IMG/VR virus record: IMGVR_UViG_3300042988_001300 | Location: 1 to 46,649 of that record | DNA length: 46,649 nucleotides | Source: a virus | Direction: 5' to 3' (one strand) | In this document: piece after piece, positions 6,495 to 13,800 of the stretch | How the letters are laid out: each line of letters opens with the position of its first letter | Position numbering within the stretch: position 1 is the first letter of the stretch | The notes under the pieces: model-generated | The model's database searches: none | Seen by the model: the letters and a program-made list of their open reading frames with translations, nothing else | Told to the model about the DNA's origin: nothing | Position numbers and translations under genes: made by a program

Positions 6495-6622
6495 CAAAGG
6501 TTAAATATCGCGTTTACGTCGAAGGGTATGCTTCACTGGAAGAAGTAGACAACATGAGTAAAGTGGCGCGTACCACATTTCCACTCGTGGCGGAAGTCGA
6601 GGTTAGATATGCTCACGAGTAG
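6491..6622 (+). CDS. Small hypothetical protein, 43 aa
   Basis: The ATG overlaps the nuclease stop (ATGA) and the frame ends inside the start of the next gene. The peptide has a strand-helix-strand pattern (VKYRVYVEGYASLEEVDNMS, then VAEVEVRYAHE), which looks like a small folded domain. Function unknown. Confidence 0.55.
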   Translation: MTKVKYRVYVEGYASLEEVDNMSKVARTTFPLVAEVEVRYAHE

Positions 6623-6971
6623 CGCAAAAAGCAAGGGCAGGCGTCTACAGCAAGCGGTGAGAGAAAAACTACTGGCACAACCCTATGCTATGGACACAGC
6701 CAATGAAAGAGCGCTACAGCCCGGAGATGTGCGCGTTGCCATCATGGGCGAAAGTGGTCTTGACATTAAACTATCTCCTTGGGCAGAAGAGGTTGTGCCG
6801 CTCGACATCGAGTGCAAGAACGTCGAGATAGCGTCACCGTGGGCATGGATGAAACAAGCAAAAGCAAACACACGCGAGGGAAGAATGCCTGCAGTGTGCT
6901 TCACACGCAACCGAGAAAATGATATTTACGTAATGATGAGGCTCGATGATGTACTTAAATTGCTCAGATGA
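6609..6971 (+). CDS. PD-(D/E)XK endonuclease, Holliday-junction-resolvase-like
   Basis: The protein has 120 residues. SSAKSKGRRLQQAV begins the first helix, ESGLDIKLSP carries the first catalytic Asp, and VPLDIECKNVE (about residues 64-74) carries the Glu-x-Lys. A W-A-W-x-QA helix and a CFTRNR strand follow. This matches a common small tailed-phage family annotated as resolvase or RecB-like endonuclease, thought to cut branched DNA before packaging. It overlaps both neighbours by a few bases within the replication operon. Confidence 0.78.
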   Translation: MLTSSAKSKGRRLQQAVREKLLAQPYAMDTANERALQPGDVRVAIMGESGLDIKLSPWAEEVVPLDIECKNVEIASPWAWMKQAKANTREGRMPAVCFTRNRENDIYVMMRLDDVLKLLR

Positions 6972-7855
6972 AATCCCACACGTTCCTCTACTACCTAAGA
7001 GAATATGCCCGACTCTATCCAGAGGAAGACGTGATGGTGATGTACCGACCAACACCAGACTCATACTGGAACGACAGATGCCTATTCGGAAGTGAAAAAT
7101 ACAATGCCTTCAAACCATACAACCACCGCAGCATGCTCAAAAATGAAGTCGTCATCGAATTCGACCACGAAGACCCAGTCATCAACGCGAAAGAAACCGA
7201 CAAGGTCTGCAAGCGACTCAAAGACGATAACATCACCTTCGCTCGATGGCAAAGCGGAAACAAATCCCACCACGTTCACGTCCTTCTTGCAATCCCTGAA
7301 GAAATACGTGACAGAAAAACTCTCAAGAAAGCCTTCCTCGACGTCTACACCGAAGGACTCGAAGTCAAGCCAGACTACCAACTCTGCATCGACAACCACC
7401 TCATCCGAGCAGAAAATGGCCTGCACGAAAAAACGGGGAGGCACAAAACGCTTATCCGCGCCACAGAAGACTATCCAAAGAATTCGGGAGTACCTGAAGC
7501 TGTATGGAGGAGATATGGACTCCGAGTCCGAGAGTCGATTGCTCGAGCTGCTGCACGTACTACCCAAGTCATCAAAGATTCGCGTGCAGTTAAGTTCCTC
7601 CTATCCACTCAAGATTTTGGAAGTGTCGGTGATGGACGCGAGCGAGCCCTCTTCATACTCTCACAAGTACTACGTAGTGAGTACAGCCAAGACGACCTCG
7701 TGCAATTTCTCCAAGATTGGTACCGCTACAGCGGAGGGAAAAAGCTTTCAAAGCAGCAAGTCGCGCAGAAAGTCCGCTACAGCTACGGCAAGCAGTACAA
7801 CATCACGGAAAGGTACGTCGAAGAGTTCCTCCAAGAGATAGGGCATAAAATTTAA
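6968..7855 (+). CDS. Archaeo-eukaryotic-type primase (AEP superfamily)
   Basis: The protein has 295 residues. VVIEFDHED (61-69) is the metal-binding hhDhD/E motif with Asp66 and Glu68. WQSGNKSHHVHVL (94-106) is the SGxxxxxH nucleotide-binding motif. LIRAENGLHEKTGRHKTLI supplies the third conserved motif with Arg and His. The C-terminal third is helical and could be an accessory or helicase-contact domain. AEP enzymes make primers and some also polymerise DNA. Here it would start synthesis for the family A polymerase encoded at 11923. Its stop lies inside the TATA box of the RNA ligase gene, so the operon boundary is here. Confidence 0.85.
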   Translation: MKSHTFLYYLREYARLYPEEDVMVMYRPTPDSYWNDRCLFGSEKYNAFKPYNHRSMLKNEVVIEFDHEDPVINAKETDKVCKRLKDDNITFARWQSGNKSHHVHVLLAIPEEIRDRKTLKKAFLDVYTEGLEVKPDYQLCIDNHLIRAENGLHEKTGRHKTLIRATEDYPKNSGVPEAVWRRYGLRVRESIARAAARTTQVIKDSRAVKFLLSTQDFGSVGDGRERALFILSQVLRSEYSQDDLVQFLQDWYRYSGGKKLSKQQVAQKVRYSYGKQYNITERYVEEFLQEIGHKI

Positions 7856-7859
7856 ATAC
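7851..7859 (+). promoter_or_regulatory. TATA box for the RNA ligase gene
   Basis: TTTAAATAC, centred 27 bases before the ATG at 7882, giving a leaderless message. The downstream ACCAGGAAATACA closely resembles the segment after the TATA box at 9901, so the start-site region is conserved too. Confidence 0.8.
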
Positions 7860-7881
7860 TCGAAACACCAGGAAATACACA

Positions 7882-8805
7882 ATGAGTTTTAAAACTTATC
7901 CCAAGATTCACGCCATCGGAAAGGAAGAGGTAAAGGACATTTTATCTGACCCCAACCACCTTATTGTGGTTCAGGAGAAGATGGACGGAGCAAACTTCCG
8001 CTTCATGATTGACGAAGACGGCAGAGTACGTTTTGGCAGCCGTACCCAGGAACTTGAACCAACAAAGGAGCATGTTTACGCTAAGAACTTTAATCGCGCC
8101 TGTGCGTATATCAGAGAAAAAATAAACACAGTAGAAGACCTGAACACACTACGACATAAGATATTTTATGGCGAGTGCATGGTCAAGCATACCATGGATT
8201 ATGACTGGTCGACAGTTCCTCCGTTCCTCCTTTTTGATGTATACGATATTGCACATGAGTTTTTCTATGACTTTAATTTTGTTCAGCACTTTGCCGAAAC
8301 ACTCAGCATAAAAACAGTACCTCATATCATGACGGTACCTGCGTCTCAAATAGCTAAAATCGACGACGAAGAAGTTCCAACTAGCAAGTACGCCCCACGA
8401 CAGGCCGAAGGGATTGTTTTCAAGAACTACTCAGCCGGGCTGTTCGCAAAGTTCGTGCGACAGGAGTTTAAGGAAAAGAATGCAGAAGCCTTCGGCATGT
8501 CCCCGAAAGCTGCCCGTGAGCTAGGAGAAGAGCACCGCCTAGTAGCGACATACTGTACCAACGCTCGCATCGACAAGGCAGTGTTCAAGCTGCTCGATGA
8601 GGGGAACCAGTTGGAGATGTCGTTGATGAAGCACCTCCCGATGTCCGTTTACCTTGACATGTGGGAGGAGTGTTGGCGGGAGATAGTTACCGACCGGCAG
8701 CTCGGCGAGTTCTCCCCTCAAGAAGTTAAGAAAATAATTACGAATCGCTGTAAGTCAGTACTTAATCAAACGATAACAAACCAAACTATACTTTCTAAAG
8801 AATAG
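7882..8805 (+). CDS. RNA ligase, Rnl2-like
   Basis: The protein has 307 residues. Nucleotidyltransferase motifs are in order: EKMDGANF with the adenylated Lys33 (motif I), FGSRTQE (Ia-like), IFYGECMVK near 93-101 (III), EGIVFKNY near 174-181 (IV) and AKFVRQEF (V). The C-terminal 110 residues are helical, as in Rnl2 and related ligases. The enzyme joins 3'-OH and 5'-phosphate RNA ends and in phages typically repairs tRNAs cut by host defences. It has its own leaderless promoter. The virus also encodes a tRNA-Asn and a metallophosphoesterase, which may form a repair set. Confidence 0.85.
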   Translation: MSFKTYPKIHAIGKEEVKDILSDPNHLIVVQEKMDGANFRFMIDEDGRVRFGSRTQELEPTKEHVYAKNFNRACAYIREKINTVEDLNTLRHKIFYGECMVKHTMDYDWSTVPPFLLFDVYDIAHEFFYDFNFVQHFAETLSIKTVPHIMTVPASQIAKIDDEEVPTSKYAPRQAEGIVFKNYSAGLFAKFVRQEFKEKNAEAFGMSPKAARELGEEHRLVATYCTNARIDKAVFKLLDEGNQLEMSLMKHLPMSVYLDMWEECWREIVTDRQLGEFSPQEVKKIITNRCKSVLNQTITNQTILSKE

Positions 8806-8824
8806 TTTCTAGTATTCAAATTCC

Positions 8825-8852
8825 ACTTAAAAGGACCCAGTCACCCATCTAA
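8825..8852 (+). promoter_or_regulatory. Promoter with TATA box and conserved start-site block
   Basis: CTTAAAAG at 8825-8832 followed by GTCACCCATCTAA at 8840-8852. The same TTAAAAGG plus GTCACCCATCTAA, at the same spacing, occurs on the minus strand at 17917-17943. The block can pair with the Shine-Dalgarno region AGAGGTGGTGA at 8866-8876. Confidence 0.65.
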
Positions 8853-8880
8853 GGCCATCAAGCCAGAGGTGGTGAGCGCA

Positions 8881-9732
8881 ATGGGTCTTGATAAAATAGT
8901 AACCGAGGAAGCAAAGAGATTGGCCAAGACAAGAAACAGTTACGAAACCACAGTTGCGTTATACGACATCCACGCCCCGTACATTAGCGAGGCAGCAACT
9001 AAAATAGCTACCGACTACATCAGCACGACCAAGCCCAGACGTCTTGTTCTTGGCGGAGACCTAATCGATAACCCATCCATGAGTTTGTATCCGCAAGATG
9101 CCGACCACAAGATGGATACACGAGAGGAAATTGACAGTGCCGTAGCCTGGCTTGGCCGCGTAGTTGCCGGCAGCCCCGACACGGAGATTGTCGTTCTCGA
9201 CGGTAACCATGATACTGGTCGTTTCGAGCGTCTCAAGAGCGAGGAGAGCAAGGCCCTCAAGAATCTCCGCGGCATGGACTTCTTCAGTCAGCTCAAAGCC
9301 AGTTACCAGGAAGCAGGCATGCCCAACCCGCTCAGGTACGCAGGCAAGAAGTATGAGCTCGGCCCGGGCATGGTATTCGTGCATGGCGATGGTCGCATGA
9401 CCCCCGAGATTCTCGGTGGCGTCAACGGCGCTAAGCGCACGGCAGACAGTTCCGCCTTCCCTGGTAAGCACATCGTCTACGGCCACGAGCACACTATCGG
9501 TCAGGCATCCAGCAAGTGGGGAGACCGACAAGTCTACAAGGTTGCTGCGATGATGGACCTTGACGTCAAGTTCTACACGCACATGAGCCAGTACCAGAAC
9601 GGATTCCTCATTGTCAAGTACTCACCAAATGTTCGCCCGAAACCAACATACCACGTCCAGAACGTACTCATCCAAGGCAGCGTCGCGCTGATTGATGGGC
9701 AGGAGTTTCACGGAGGGAGGAAGCATCGATGA
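8881..9732 (+). CDS. Metallophosphoesterase (calcineurin-like)
   Basis: The protein has 283 residues from the ATG at 8881, chosen because GAGGTGGTG ends five bases upstream; a GTG at 8869 is weaker. Metal ligands are visible: Asp29 and His31 in LYDIHAPY, Asp60 and Asn64 in GGDLIDN, GNHD (108-111), VHGDG, and GHEH near 200-203. Relatives include SbcD/Mre11 nucleases, 2',3'-cyclic phosphodiesterases and protein phosphatases; the sequence alone does not separate them. It follows the RNA ligase but has its own promoter and a leader hairpin that can mask its ribosome site. Confidence 0.8.
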   Translation: MGLDKIVTEEAKRLAKTRNSYETTVALYDIHAPYISEAATKIATDYISTTKPRRLVLGGDLIDNPSMSLYPQDADHKMDTREEIDSAVAWLGRVVAGSPDTEIVVLDGNHDTGRFERLKSEESKALKNLRGMDFFSQLKASYQEAGMPNPLRYAGKKYELGPGMVFVHGDGRMTPEILGGVNGAKRTADSSAFPGKHIVYGHEHTIGQASSKWGDRQVYKVAAMMDLDVKFYTHMSQYQNGFLIVKYSPNVRPKPTYHVQNVLIQGSVALIDGQEFHGGRKHR

Positions 9733-9905
9733 TTTCGATTGAGCGTGCTATAGAGCGCGTCGAAGTAATTGAAAACGTCAACGCAATATTTCAAGCTGTT
9801 AAGTACTCCGGCGACTGCACCCGACAAAATACTAAAAGTTTCGCATGGGCGCTTGTTGCTATGGAGCCTCGCTTTAACGACCTTGATGATATTCGTAAAG
9901 TTTAA
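9729..9905 (+). CDS. Small hypothetical protein, 58 aa
   Basis: The ATG overlaps the phosphoesterase stop (ATGA). The helical peptide starts MISIERAIERVEVIENVNAI and ends DDIRKV. Its stop codon lies within the TATA box of the next transcription unit. No family recognised. Confidence 0.55.
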   Translation: MISIERAIERVEVIENVNAIFQAVKYSGDCTRQNTKSFAWALVAMEPRFNDLDDIRKV

Positions 9906-9927
9906 ATAACCACAATACCAGAAATAC
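9901..9927 (+). promoter_or_regulatory. TATA box and start region for the nucleotide-metabolism genes
   Basis: TTTAAATAA overlaps the preceding stop codon, and ACCAGAAATACA follows at the same distance as in the RNA ligase promoter. The predicted start is near 9928-9933, leaving a leader of about 50 bases. Confidence 0.65.
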
Positions 9928-9930
9928 AAC

Positions 9931-9961
9931 GTCCTCGGGAGTTAGCAATTCGCCCGGGGAC
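9931..9961 (+). other. Strong 5'-leader hairpin
   Basis: GTCCTCGGG at 9931-9939 pairs with CCCGGGGAC at 9953-9961: nine pairs, one of them G-U, around a 13-base loop. It would sit at or next to the 5' end of the message for the diphosphohydrolase gene and could stabilise it or regulate translation. Confidence 0.5.
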
Positions 9962-9979
9962 ACTCCTACTCACAGTAAC

Positions 9980-10333
9980 ATGGCAGCTAAAGATACAGAC
10001 GGAAAAACAGTGTACATCACGAAAGACAGCGGCAAGAGAGTTGATTTTAACTCGGGAATGCGCCGCGACACACAGGATGGAAAACCACGGTATGACCTAT
10101 GCTATGAACCACTTCTAACCGAGTGGGCTCACCTTATGGCTAGAGGAGCTGAAAAGTACGGCGAGAATAACTGGCAACTTGCGAACAGCCAAGAAGAGCT
10201 TGCGCGGTTCAAGGCCTCAGCATGGAGACACTTCATTCAATTTATGCGAGGAGACAAGGACGAGGCGCATCACGCGGCAGTTTTGTTTAACATTGCCGCC
10301 ATTATGATGCTGGAGGAAAAACTTGGCAAATAG
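9980..10333 (+). CDS. dATP/dGTP diphosphohydrolase-like protein (MazG-type fold, DUF5664 family)
   Basis: The protein has 117 residues. GKPRYDLCYEPLLTEWAHLM, the central GAEKYGENNW, ASAWRHFIQFMRGDKDEAHH, and a closing AAVLFNIAAIMML helix match the pattern of the phage dATP/dGTP pyrophosphohydrolase family. Glu/Asp and His residues on these helices bind magnesium. In phages with 2-aminoadenine DNA a member (MazZ) makes dGMP for PurZ. No PurZ-like gene is visible here, so nucleotide-pool adjustment is the safer reading. Confidence 0.7.
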   Translation: MAAKDTDGKTVYITKDSGKRVDFNSGMRRDTQDGKPRYDLCYEPLLTEWAHLMARGAEKYGENNWQLANSQEELARFKASAWRHFIQFMRGDKDEAHHAAVLFNIAAIMMLEEKLGK

Positions 10334-10811
10334 TCAAACAGACTCTAAAGAGCAGTGGCGAAAACGCTACGAGACCTATGGAAGAGATTATTACCAAAGA
10401 AACAAGGAAAAAATACTGGCTAGAGGAAGAAAAAACTATACCGCTAACGGAGAAAAGTATAGAAAATCCGGGAGAGATAGATATAACAGTCTTACTTTCT
10501 ACCCACAGGTAATCATTGAAAGATGCAAGCTCAGAGCAAGGAAACAAGGAAGACCCTTCAATATTACGAGAGACGATATAGTTATACCTGATGTTTGCCC
10601 CGTACTAAAAATTCCTTTGCAACGAAGTTATGAAGGAAAAGCCAAGGCTAACAGTCCATCAGTAGACTGCATAATCCCAGAACTAGGTTATGTACGAAAC
10701 AATATTCAAGTAATCAGCTACAAGGCAAATGTAATGAAAAACAACGCTTCTGAAGATGAGCTAATAAAGTTTGCTAACTGGATTTACGCCTTTTACGGAG
10801 AGAAAAAATGA
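10323..10811 (+). CDS. HNH / endonuclease VII-like nuclease
   Basis: The protein has 162 residues from a TTG at 10323 supported by GGAGGA at 10311; it overlaps the upstream gene by 11 bases. The N-terminal 60 residues are Arg/Lys/Tyr-rich, like DNA-binding arms. The C-terminal half has CPVLKIPL, then SPSVDCIIPELGYVRNNIQV and ISYKANVMKNNAS, the signature of small phage HNH/EndoVII-like proteins. Such enzymes may be free-standing homing endonucleases or resolvases. The AT-rich, Lys/Asn-rich stretch contrasts with flanking genes and suggests acquisition by transfer. Confidence 0.7.
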   Translation: MANSQTDSKEQWRKRYETYGRDYYQRNKEKILARGRKNYTANGEKYRKSGRDRYNSLTFYPQVIIERCKLRARKQGRPFNITRDDIVIPDVCPVLKIPLQRSYEGKAKANSPSVDCIIPELGYVRNNIQVISYKANVMKNNASEDELIKFANWIYAFYGEKK

Positions 10812-11041
10812 CATGCCCAACGTGTGACGAAGATTGCTCCATATCAGACCCATGTGAGTGCGACTGCCACGAGACCGAGGAGAGGTCTGCTGTGGTGTTT
10901 GAGAACCAGAGCATAGAGTACGAAGCAGACGTACACATGCTCGACAGTAACCTAATTCACAAAACACGAATCGTGGTCACAGGACGCACAATAGCAGAGG
11001 CGCACGAACAGTTCGAGAAAGTATACACGAGGGTTAAATGA
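10808..11041 (+). CDS. Cysteine-rich N-terminus protein, 77 aa
   Basis: The ATG overlaps the nuclease stop. The first 21 residues contain six cysteines and one histidine (CPTCDEDC, then CECDCH), enough for one or two metal sites. The remaining residues form a strand-rich segment (SAVVFENQSIEYEADVHML, TRIVVTGRTIAEAHEQF). Possibly a zinc-ribbon adaptor. The stop overlaps the deoxyribonucleotidase start. Confidence 0.6.
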   Translation: MTCPTCDEDCSISDPCECDCHETEERSAVVFENQSIEYEADVHMLDSNLIHKTRIVVTGRTIAEAHEQFEKVYTRVK

Positions 11042-11625
11042 AATTTCGCATAGGTATAGACATTGATGACGTTATCGCGGATTATGTGCTCGCTCTCGTG
11101 CACCACTACAACAAGGTGTACGGTACAGGCTACGTCTACAGCGACATAAAGTACTGGAACCTGTACGAGACGCTCGTCGAGCTTGAAAACGCGGAGGGCA
11201 TGAAGGCGTTCATAGATGCCTACGTATATCACCCGGACTTCAGTAACATACCTGCGGTACCAGGAGCCATAGACTCCATTAAACTTCTTATCGAGGACGG
11301 TCACGACGTTTATTTCATAACAAGCCGAACCAGTAAAAGCATCGATAGGACGTACAAGTGGCTGTCAAAGCATGGACTTCCGATTGAACGAGTATTCTTC
11401 AACAAGGACAAGGGGTGGCTTGCAAAGCAGCTCATGCTGGACTTCCACATTGATGACGGCGCGCACAACATCCAAAGCGTCTATGACGGCTCTCCGGATA
11501 CTGCCCTGATATTGTTTAGCCGACCATGGAATGCAGGAGTAAGCCTACCTATGCTCCATGATAGAGTAAGCGACTGGGAAGATATACTGGAGATAATCGA
11601 TGGCTGCAATCAAACGGACGCATGA
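11038..11625 (+). CDS. 5'(3')-deoxyribonucleotidase-like HAD hydrolase
   Basis: The protein has 195 residues. IGIDIDDVIADY (5-16) is HAD motif I with the nucleophile and acid Asp pair. FITSRT near residue 97 is motif II, a Lys follows in NKDKGWLAKQ, and DFHIDDGAHN is motif III-IV. The cap between motifs I and II matches the NT5C family. It removes phosphate from deoxynucleoside monophosphates. Together with the diphosphohydrolase two genes upstream it would shape nucleotide pools during replication. Confidence 0.75.
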   Translation: MKFRIGIDIDDVIADYVLALVHHYNKVYGTGYVYSDIKYWNLYETLVELENAEGMKAFIDAYVYHPDFSNIPAVPGAIDSIKLLIEDGHDVYFITSRTSKSIDRTYKWLSKHGLPIERVFFNKDKGWLAKQLMLDFHIDDGAHNIQSVYDGSPDTALILFSRPWNAGVSLPMLHDRVSDWEDILEIIDGCNQTDA

Positions 11626-11926
11626 CCAAATAGTAGACTCGCTTGTAGCTCGCCTCCAAGATAAACACGACTTCGTACGTAAGGAGAACCGATACTTCAC
11701 TGGCGAGCGTTGCGTCGGCGAGATGGATGTAACCACTATTGACTGGTATGGAGGAAAAGCGCATATCCACTACTATGAAGTCAAGACTGGAGATTATCGC
11801 CACGCCAGGCACAGAGCTCGACAGCAGTACCATACTTTTATGGACGCGTATCGATGGAGGAAAGACGTAGTTCCCACCTTCATCTTCTACCATCCCGAGC
11901 GGGGCTTTGAGAGGTGGAAGCGTTGA
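11600..11926 (+). CDS. Small PD-(D/E)XK nuclease
   Basis: The protein has 108 residues. VGEMDVTTIDW holds the first acidic residue, HYYEVKTGDY holds Glu-x-Lys, and a helix RHARQQYHTFMDAY-like region and a final TFIFYHPERG strand follow. This is a minimal VRR-NUC/resolvase-style layout. It overlaps the nucleotidase gene by 26 bases and lies immediately upstream of DNA polymerase with a four-base overlap, suggesting a role in replication or branch processing. It is the third PD-(D/E)XK protein of the block. Confidence 0.7.
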   Translation: MAAIKRTHDQIVDSLVARLQDKHDFVRKENRYFTGERCVGEMDVTTIDWYGGKAHIHYYEVKTGDYRHARHRARQQYHTFMDAYRWRKDVVPTFIFYHPERGFERWKR

Positions 11927-13800
11927 GGCGGGTATTCGTCACCAACGAAACCGACATAGAGCTACTCGATGGGTTTTTCTGGCAAGTGTTTGCCTTTGAC
12001 ACAGAGACCGAGAACGAGCGATTCCTTCGTACCGGTCAGATGAGCCAAGGCGAAGAGGGCATGCGCTGGTCGCAACAGATAGTTATTGGTGCGTCTATCT
12101 CCGACGGTAACACTACAGCGTACTTCGACTTTCTGCTGTGCCCACAGCTCGTTGACTGGCTCAGGCCAAGAATCGAGTCAGCCACACTGCTGTTCGGCCA
12201 CAACATCGTTTACGACACTAAGGCTCTCAAGAGAGTGTCGATTGATGTCGTGAAGCAAACTGCTTGGTATGACACCATGGTCGCACTGCACCTGCTCGAC
12301 GAGAATAGTGAGAAAGGACTTAAGTGGGCGGCAAAGGAATATCTTGGAGAGACAGAGACGATAACATACCTCCAGGCCCGGAAGCAGGGGTATTCCTCCG
12401 AAAAGTTTTACAACTACGCCTGCAACGACGCGGAGTGGACATGGAGATTGGCGCAGGTCCTCTCAAAAAGAATTGCCGACAACAATCTTACGTTCTTGAT
12501 GAACCAGATTGAGATGCCGTTCCTCAAGTGTGTTGCGGAGATTGAAATGAACGGTATGCTGGTCGACAAAGCACGGGCCGACCGCATCCGTGCAGAGCTT
12601 GGAGAAACAGCGACCAAGCTCGAACTTAAGCTTTACGAAATCATCGGAGCGAAGTACTCGCTTCAAACCACGTTCCCCGACATGAAAGTAATTGTCACGT
12701 CGGACGTCAACCTCGGCTCACCAGAGCAGATTCGCAAAATCCTATTCCAAGACCTTGGCTTCAAACCAACCATTAAAACAGAGACGGGCAAAGACAGCAC
12801 TGGGGTCAAGGTCTTGGAAGCCCTTAAAGGGCAACACCCATTCGTAGATACGCTACTTGAGTATCGCGTAGTACAGAAGCTTCGTAGCGCGTTCTTCGAG
12901 CCCCTAACACAGTTTGTAGATGGAGATGGTCGAGTACGCTCACACTACAACGACGTAGGCACCAAGACTGGACGGCTTTCCAGTTCCGGCCCGAACATGC
13001 AACAACTGCCGCGACCTAGAGAAGGTTTCCCCAACACTCGCTCATGCTTCGTCGCACAGACAGGGTACAAGTTTATCGGCTGCGACTACAGCGGACAGGA
13101 AATTCGCGTCATGGCACACCTCAGTGGTGACGAGATTCTTCTTGACGCCCTGCGCAAAGAGAAAGACATCCACCTGGCAACGGCTAACCAGTTCTTTAAC
13201 CTGGGCATACCTGAAGAGGAGTTATATGAAAGCCATCCAAATTTCAAGAAGCAAAAGAAAAAGCACGACGTCGCCAGAAGCCGAGCAAAGGCTATTACGT
13301 TCGGTATTGCTTATGGGAAGTCGGCGTTCGGGTTCGCGCAGGACTTTAAGATTAGTGAGGAAGAAGCGCAAGGAATCCTCGACCGTTACTTTGCTGGTTT
13401 CCCGAAAGTTAAAGAGGCTATTGATGCGTGCCATAAAACACTTAGACTCCACGGAGCTGTCCGAACAATGGTTGGACGAGCTCGACACTTCAGAGCAAAC
13501 GAGCAAGGGTTCTACCCAGGTTCAGCCTATCGAGAGTCGTTCAACTTCCTAATCCAATCATACTCCGCTGATATGATACGCATGGCAGCAATCGCGACGC
13601 GAAAGCTGTCCATCCAGCACCCGGAGTGGGGAATGAGAATCGTGGCTACAATCCACGACGAGAACGTGTATGAAGTAAGAGAAGAGCACGCAGAGGCTGC
13701 GGCACAAGCAATAAAGGAGGCGTTCGAGACTGTTGTACAGCTAAAGGTTCCGATGGTGAGTTCGGTTAGCGTTGGCAACAATCTTGGAGAATTAAAATGA
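11923..13800 (+). CDS. DNA polymerase, family A, with 3'-5' exonuclease domain
   Basis: The protein has 625 residues from the TTG at 11923, chosen because GAGAGGTG lies six bases upstream and TTGA overlaps the previous stop; a GTG at 11914 is possible. Exonuclease motifs: FDTETE (25-30), GHNIVYDTKAL (about 84-94) and YACNDAEW (about 162-169). Polymerase motif A is CDYSGQEIRV (387-396, T7-like), motif B RSRAKAITFGIAYG (about 451-464) and motif C TIHDEN (576-581). There is no 5'-3' exonuclease domain. It is the replicative polymerase, paired with an archaeal-type primase. Archaeal cells use family B and D enzymes, so this gene has a viral or bacterial ancestry. Confidence 0.93.
   Translation: MRRVFVTNETDIELLDGFFWQVFAFDTETENERFLRTGQMSQGEEGMRWSQQIVIGASISDGNTTAYFDFLLCPQLVDWLRPRIESATLLFGHNIVYDTKALKRVSIDVVKQTAWYDTMVALHLLDENSEKGLKWAAKEYLGETETITYLQARKQGYSSEKFYNYACNDAEWTWRLAQVLSKRIADNNLTFLMNQIEMPFLKCVAEIEMNGMLVDKARADRIRAELGETATKLELKLYEIIGAKYSLQTTFPDMKVIVTSDVNLGSPEQIRKILFQDLGFKPTIKTETGKDSTGVKVLEALKGQHPFVDTLLEYRVVQKLRSAFFEPLTQFVDGDGRVRSHYNDVGTKTGRLSSSGPNMQQLPRPREGFPNTRSCFVAQTGYKFIGCDYSGQEIRVMAHLSGDEILLDALRKEKDIHLATANQFFNLGIPEEELYESHPNFKKQKKKHDVARSRAKAITFGIAYGKSAFGFAQDFKISEEEAQGILDRYFAGFPKVKEAIDACHKTLRLHGAVRTMVGRARHFRANEQGFYPGSAYRESFNFLIQSYSADMIRMAAIATRKLSIQHPEWGMRIVATIHDENVYEVREEHAEAAAQAIKEAFETVVQLKVPMVSSVSVGNNLGELK

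Noticed and set aside
7092-7841. A 249-codon Ser/Thr/Lys-rich frame inside the primase gene
   Set aside because: Low-complexity composition typical of an off-frame reading; the overlapping primase carries all catalytic motifs.
10323-10811. Group I intron or intein carrying the HNH-like nuclease
   Set aside because: The nuclease gene has its own ribosome site and overlaps neighbours that are both intact; no split gene or splice-like flank was found.
9980-13800. Full 2-aminoadenine (Z-DNA) genome system
   Set aside because: Only the diphosphohydrolase-like gene and a PolA are present; no PurZ or DatZ-like gene was seen. Kept only as a weak hypothesis.
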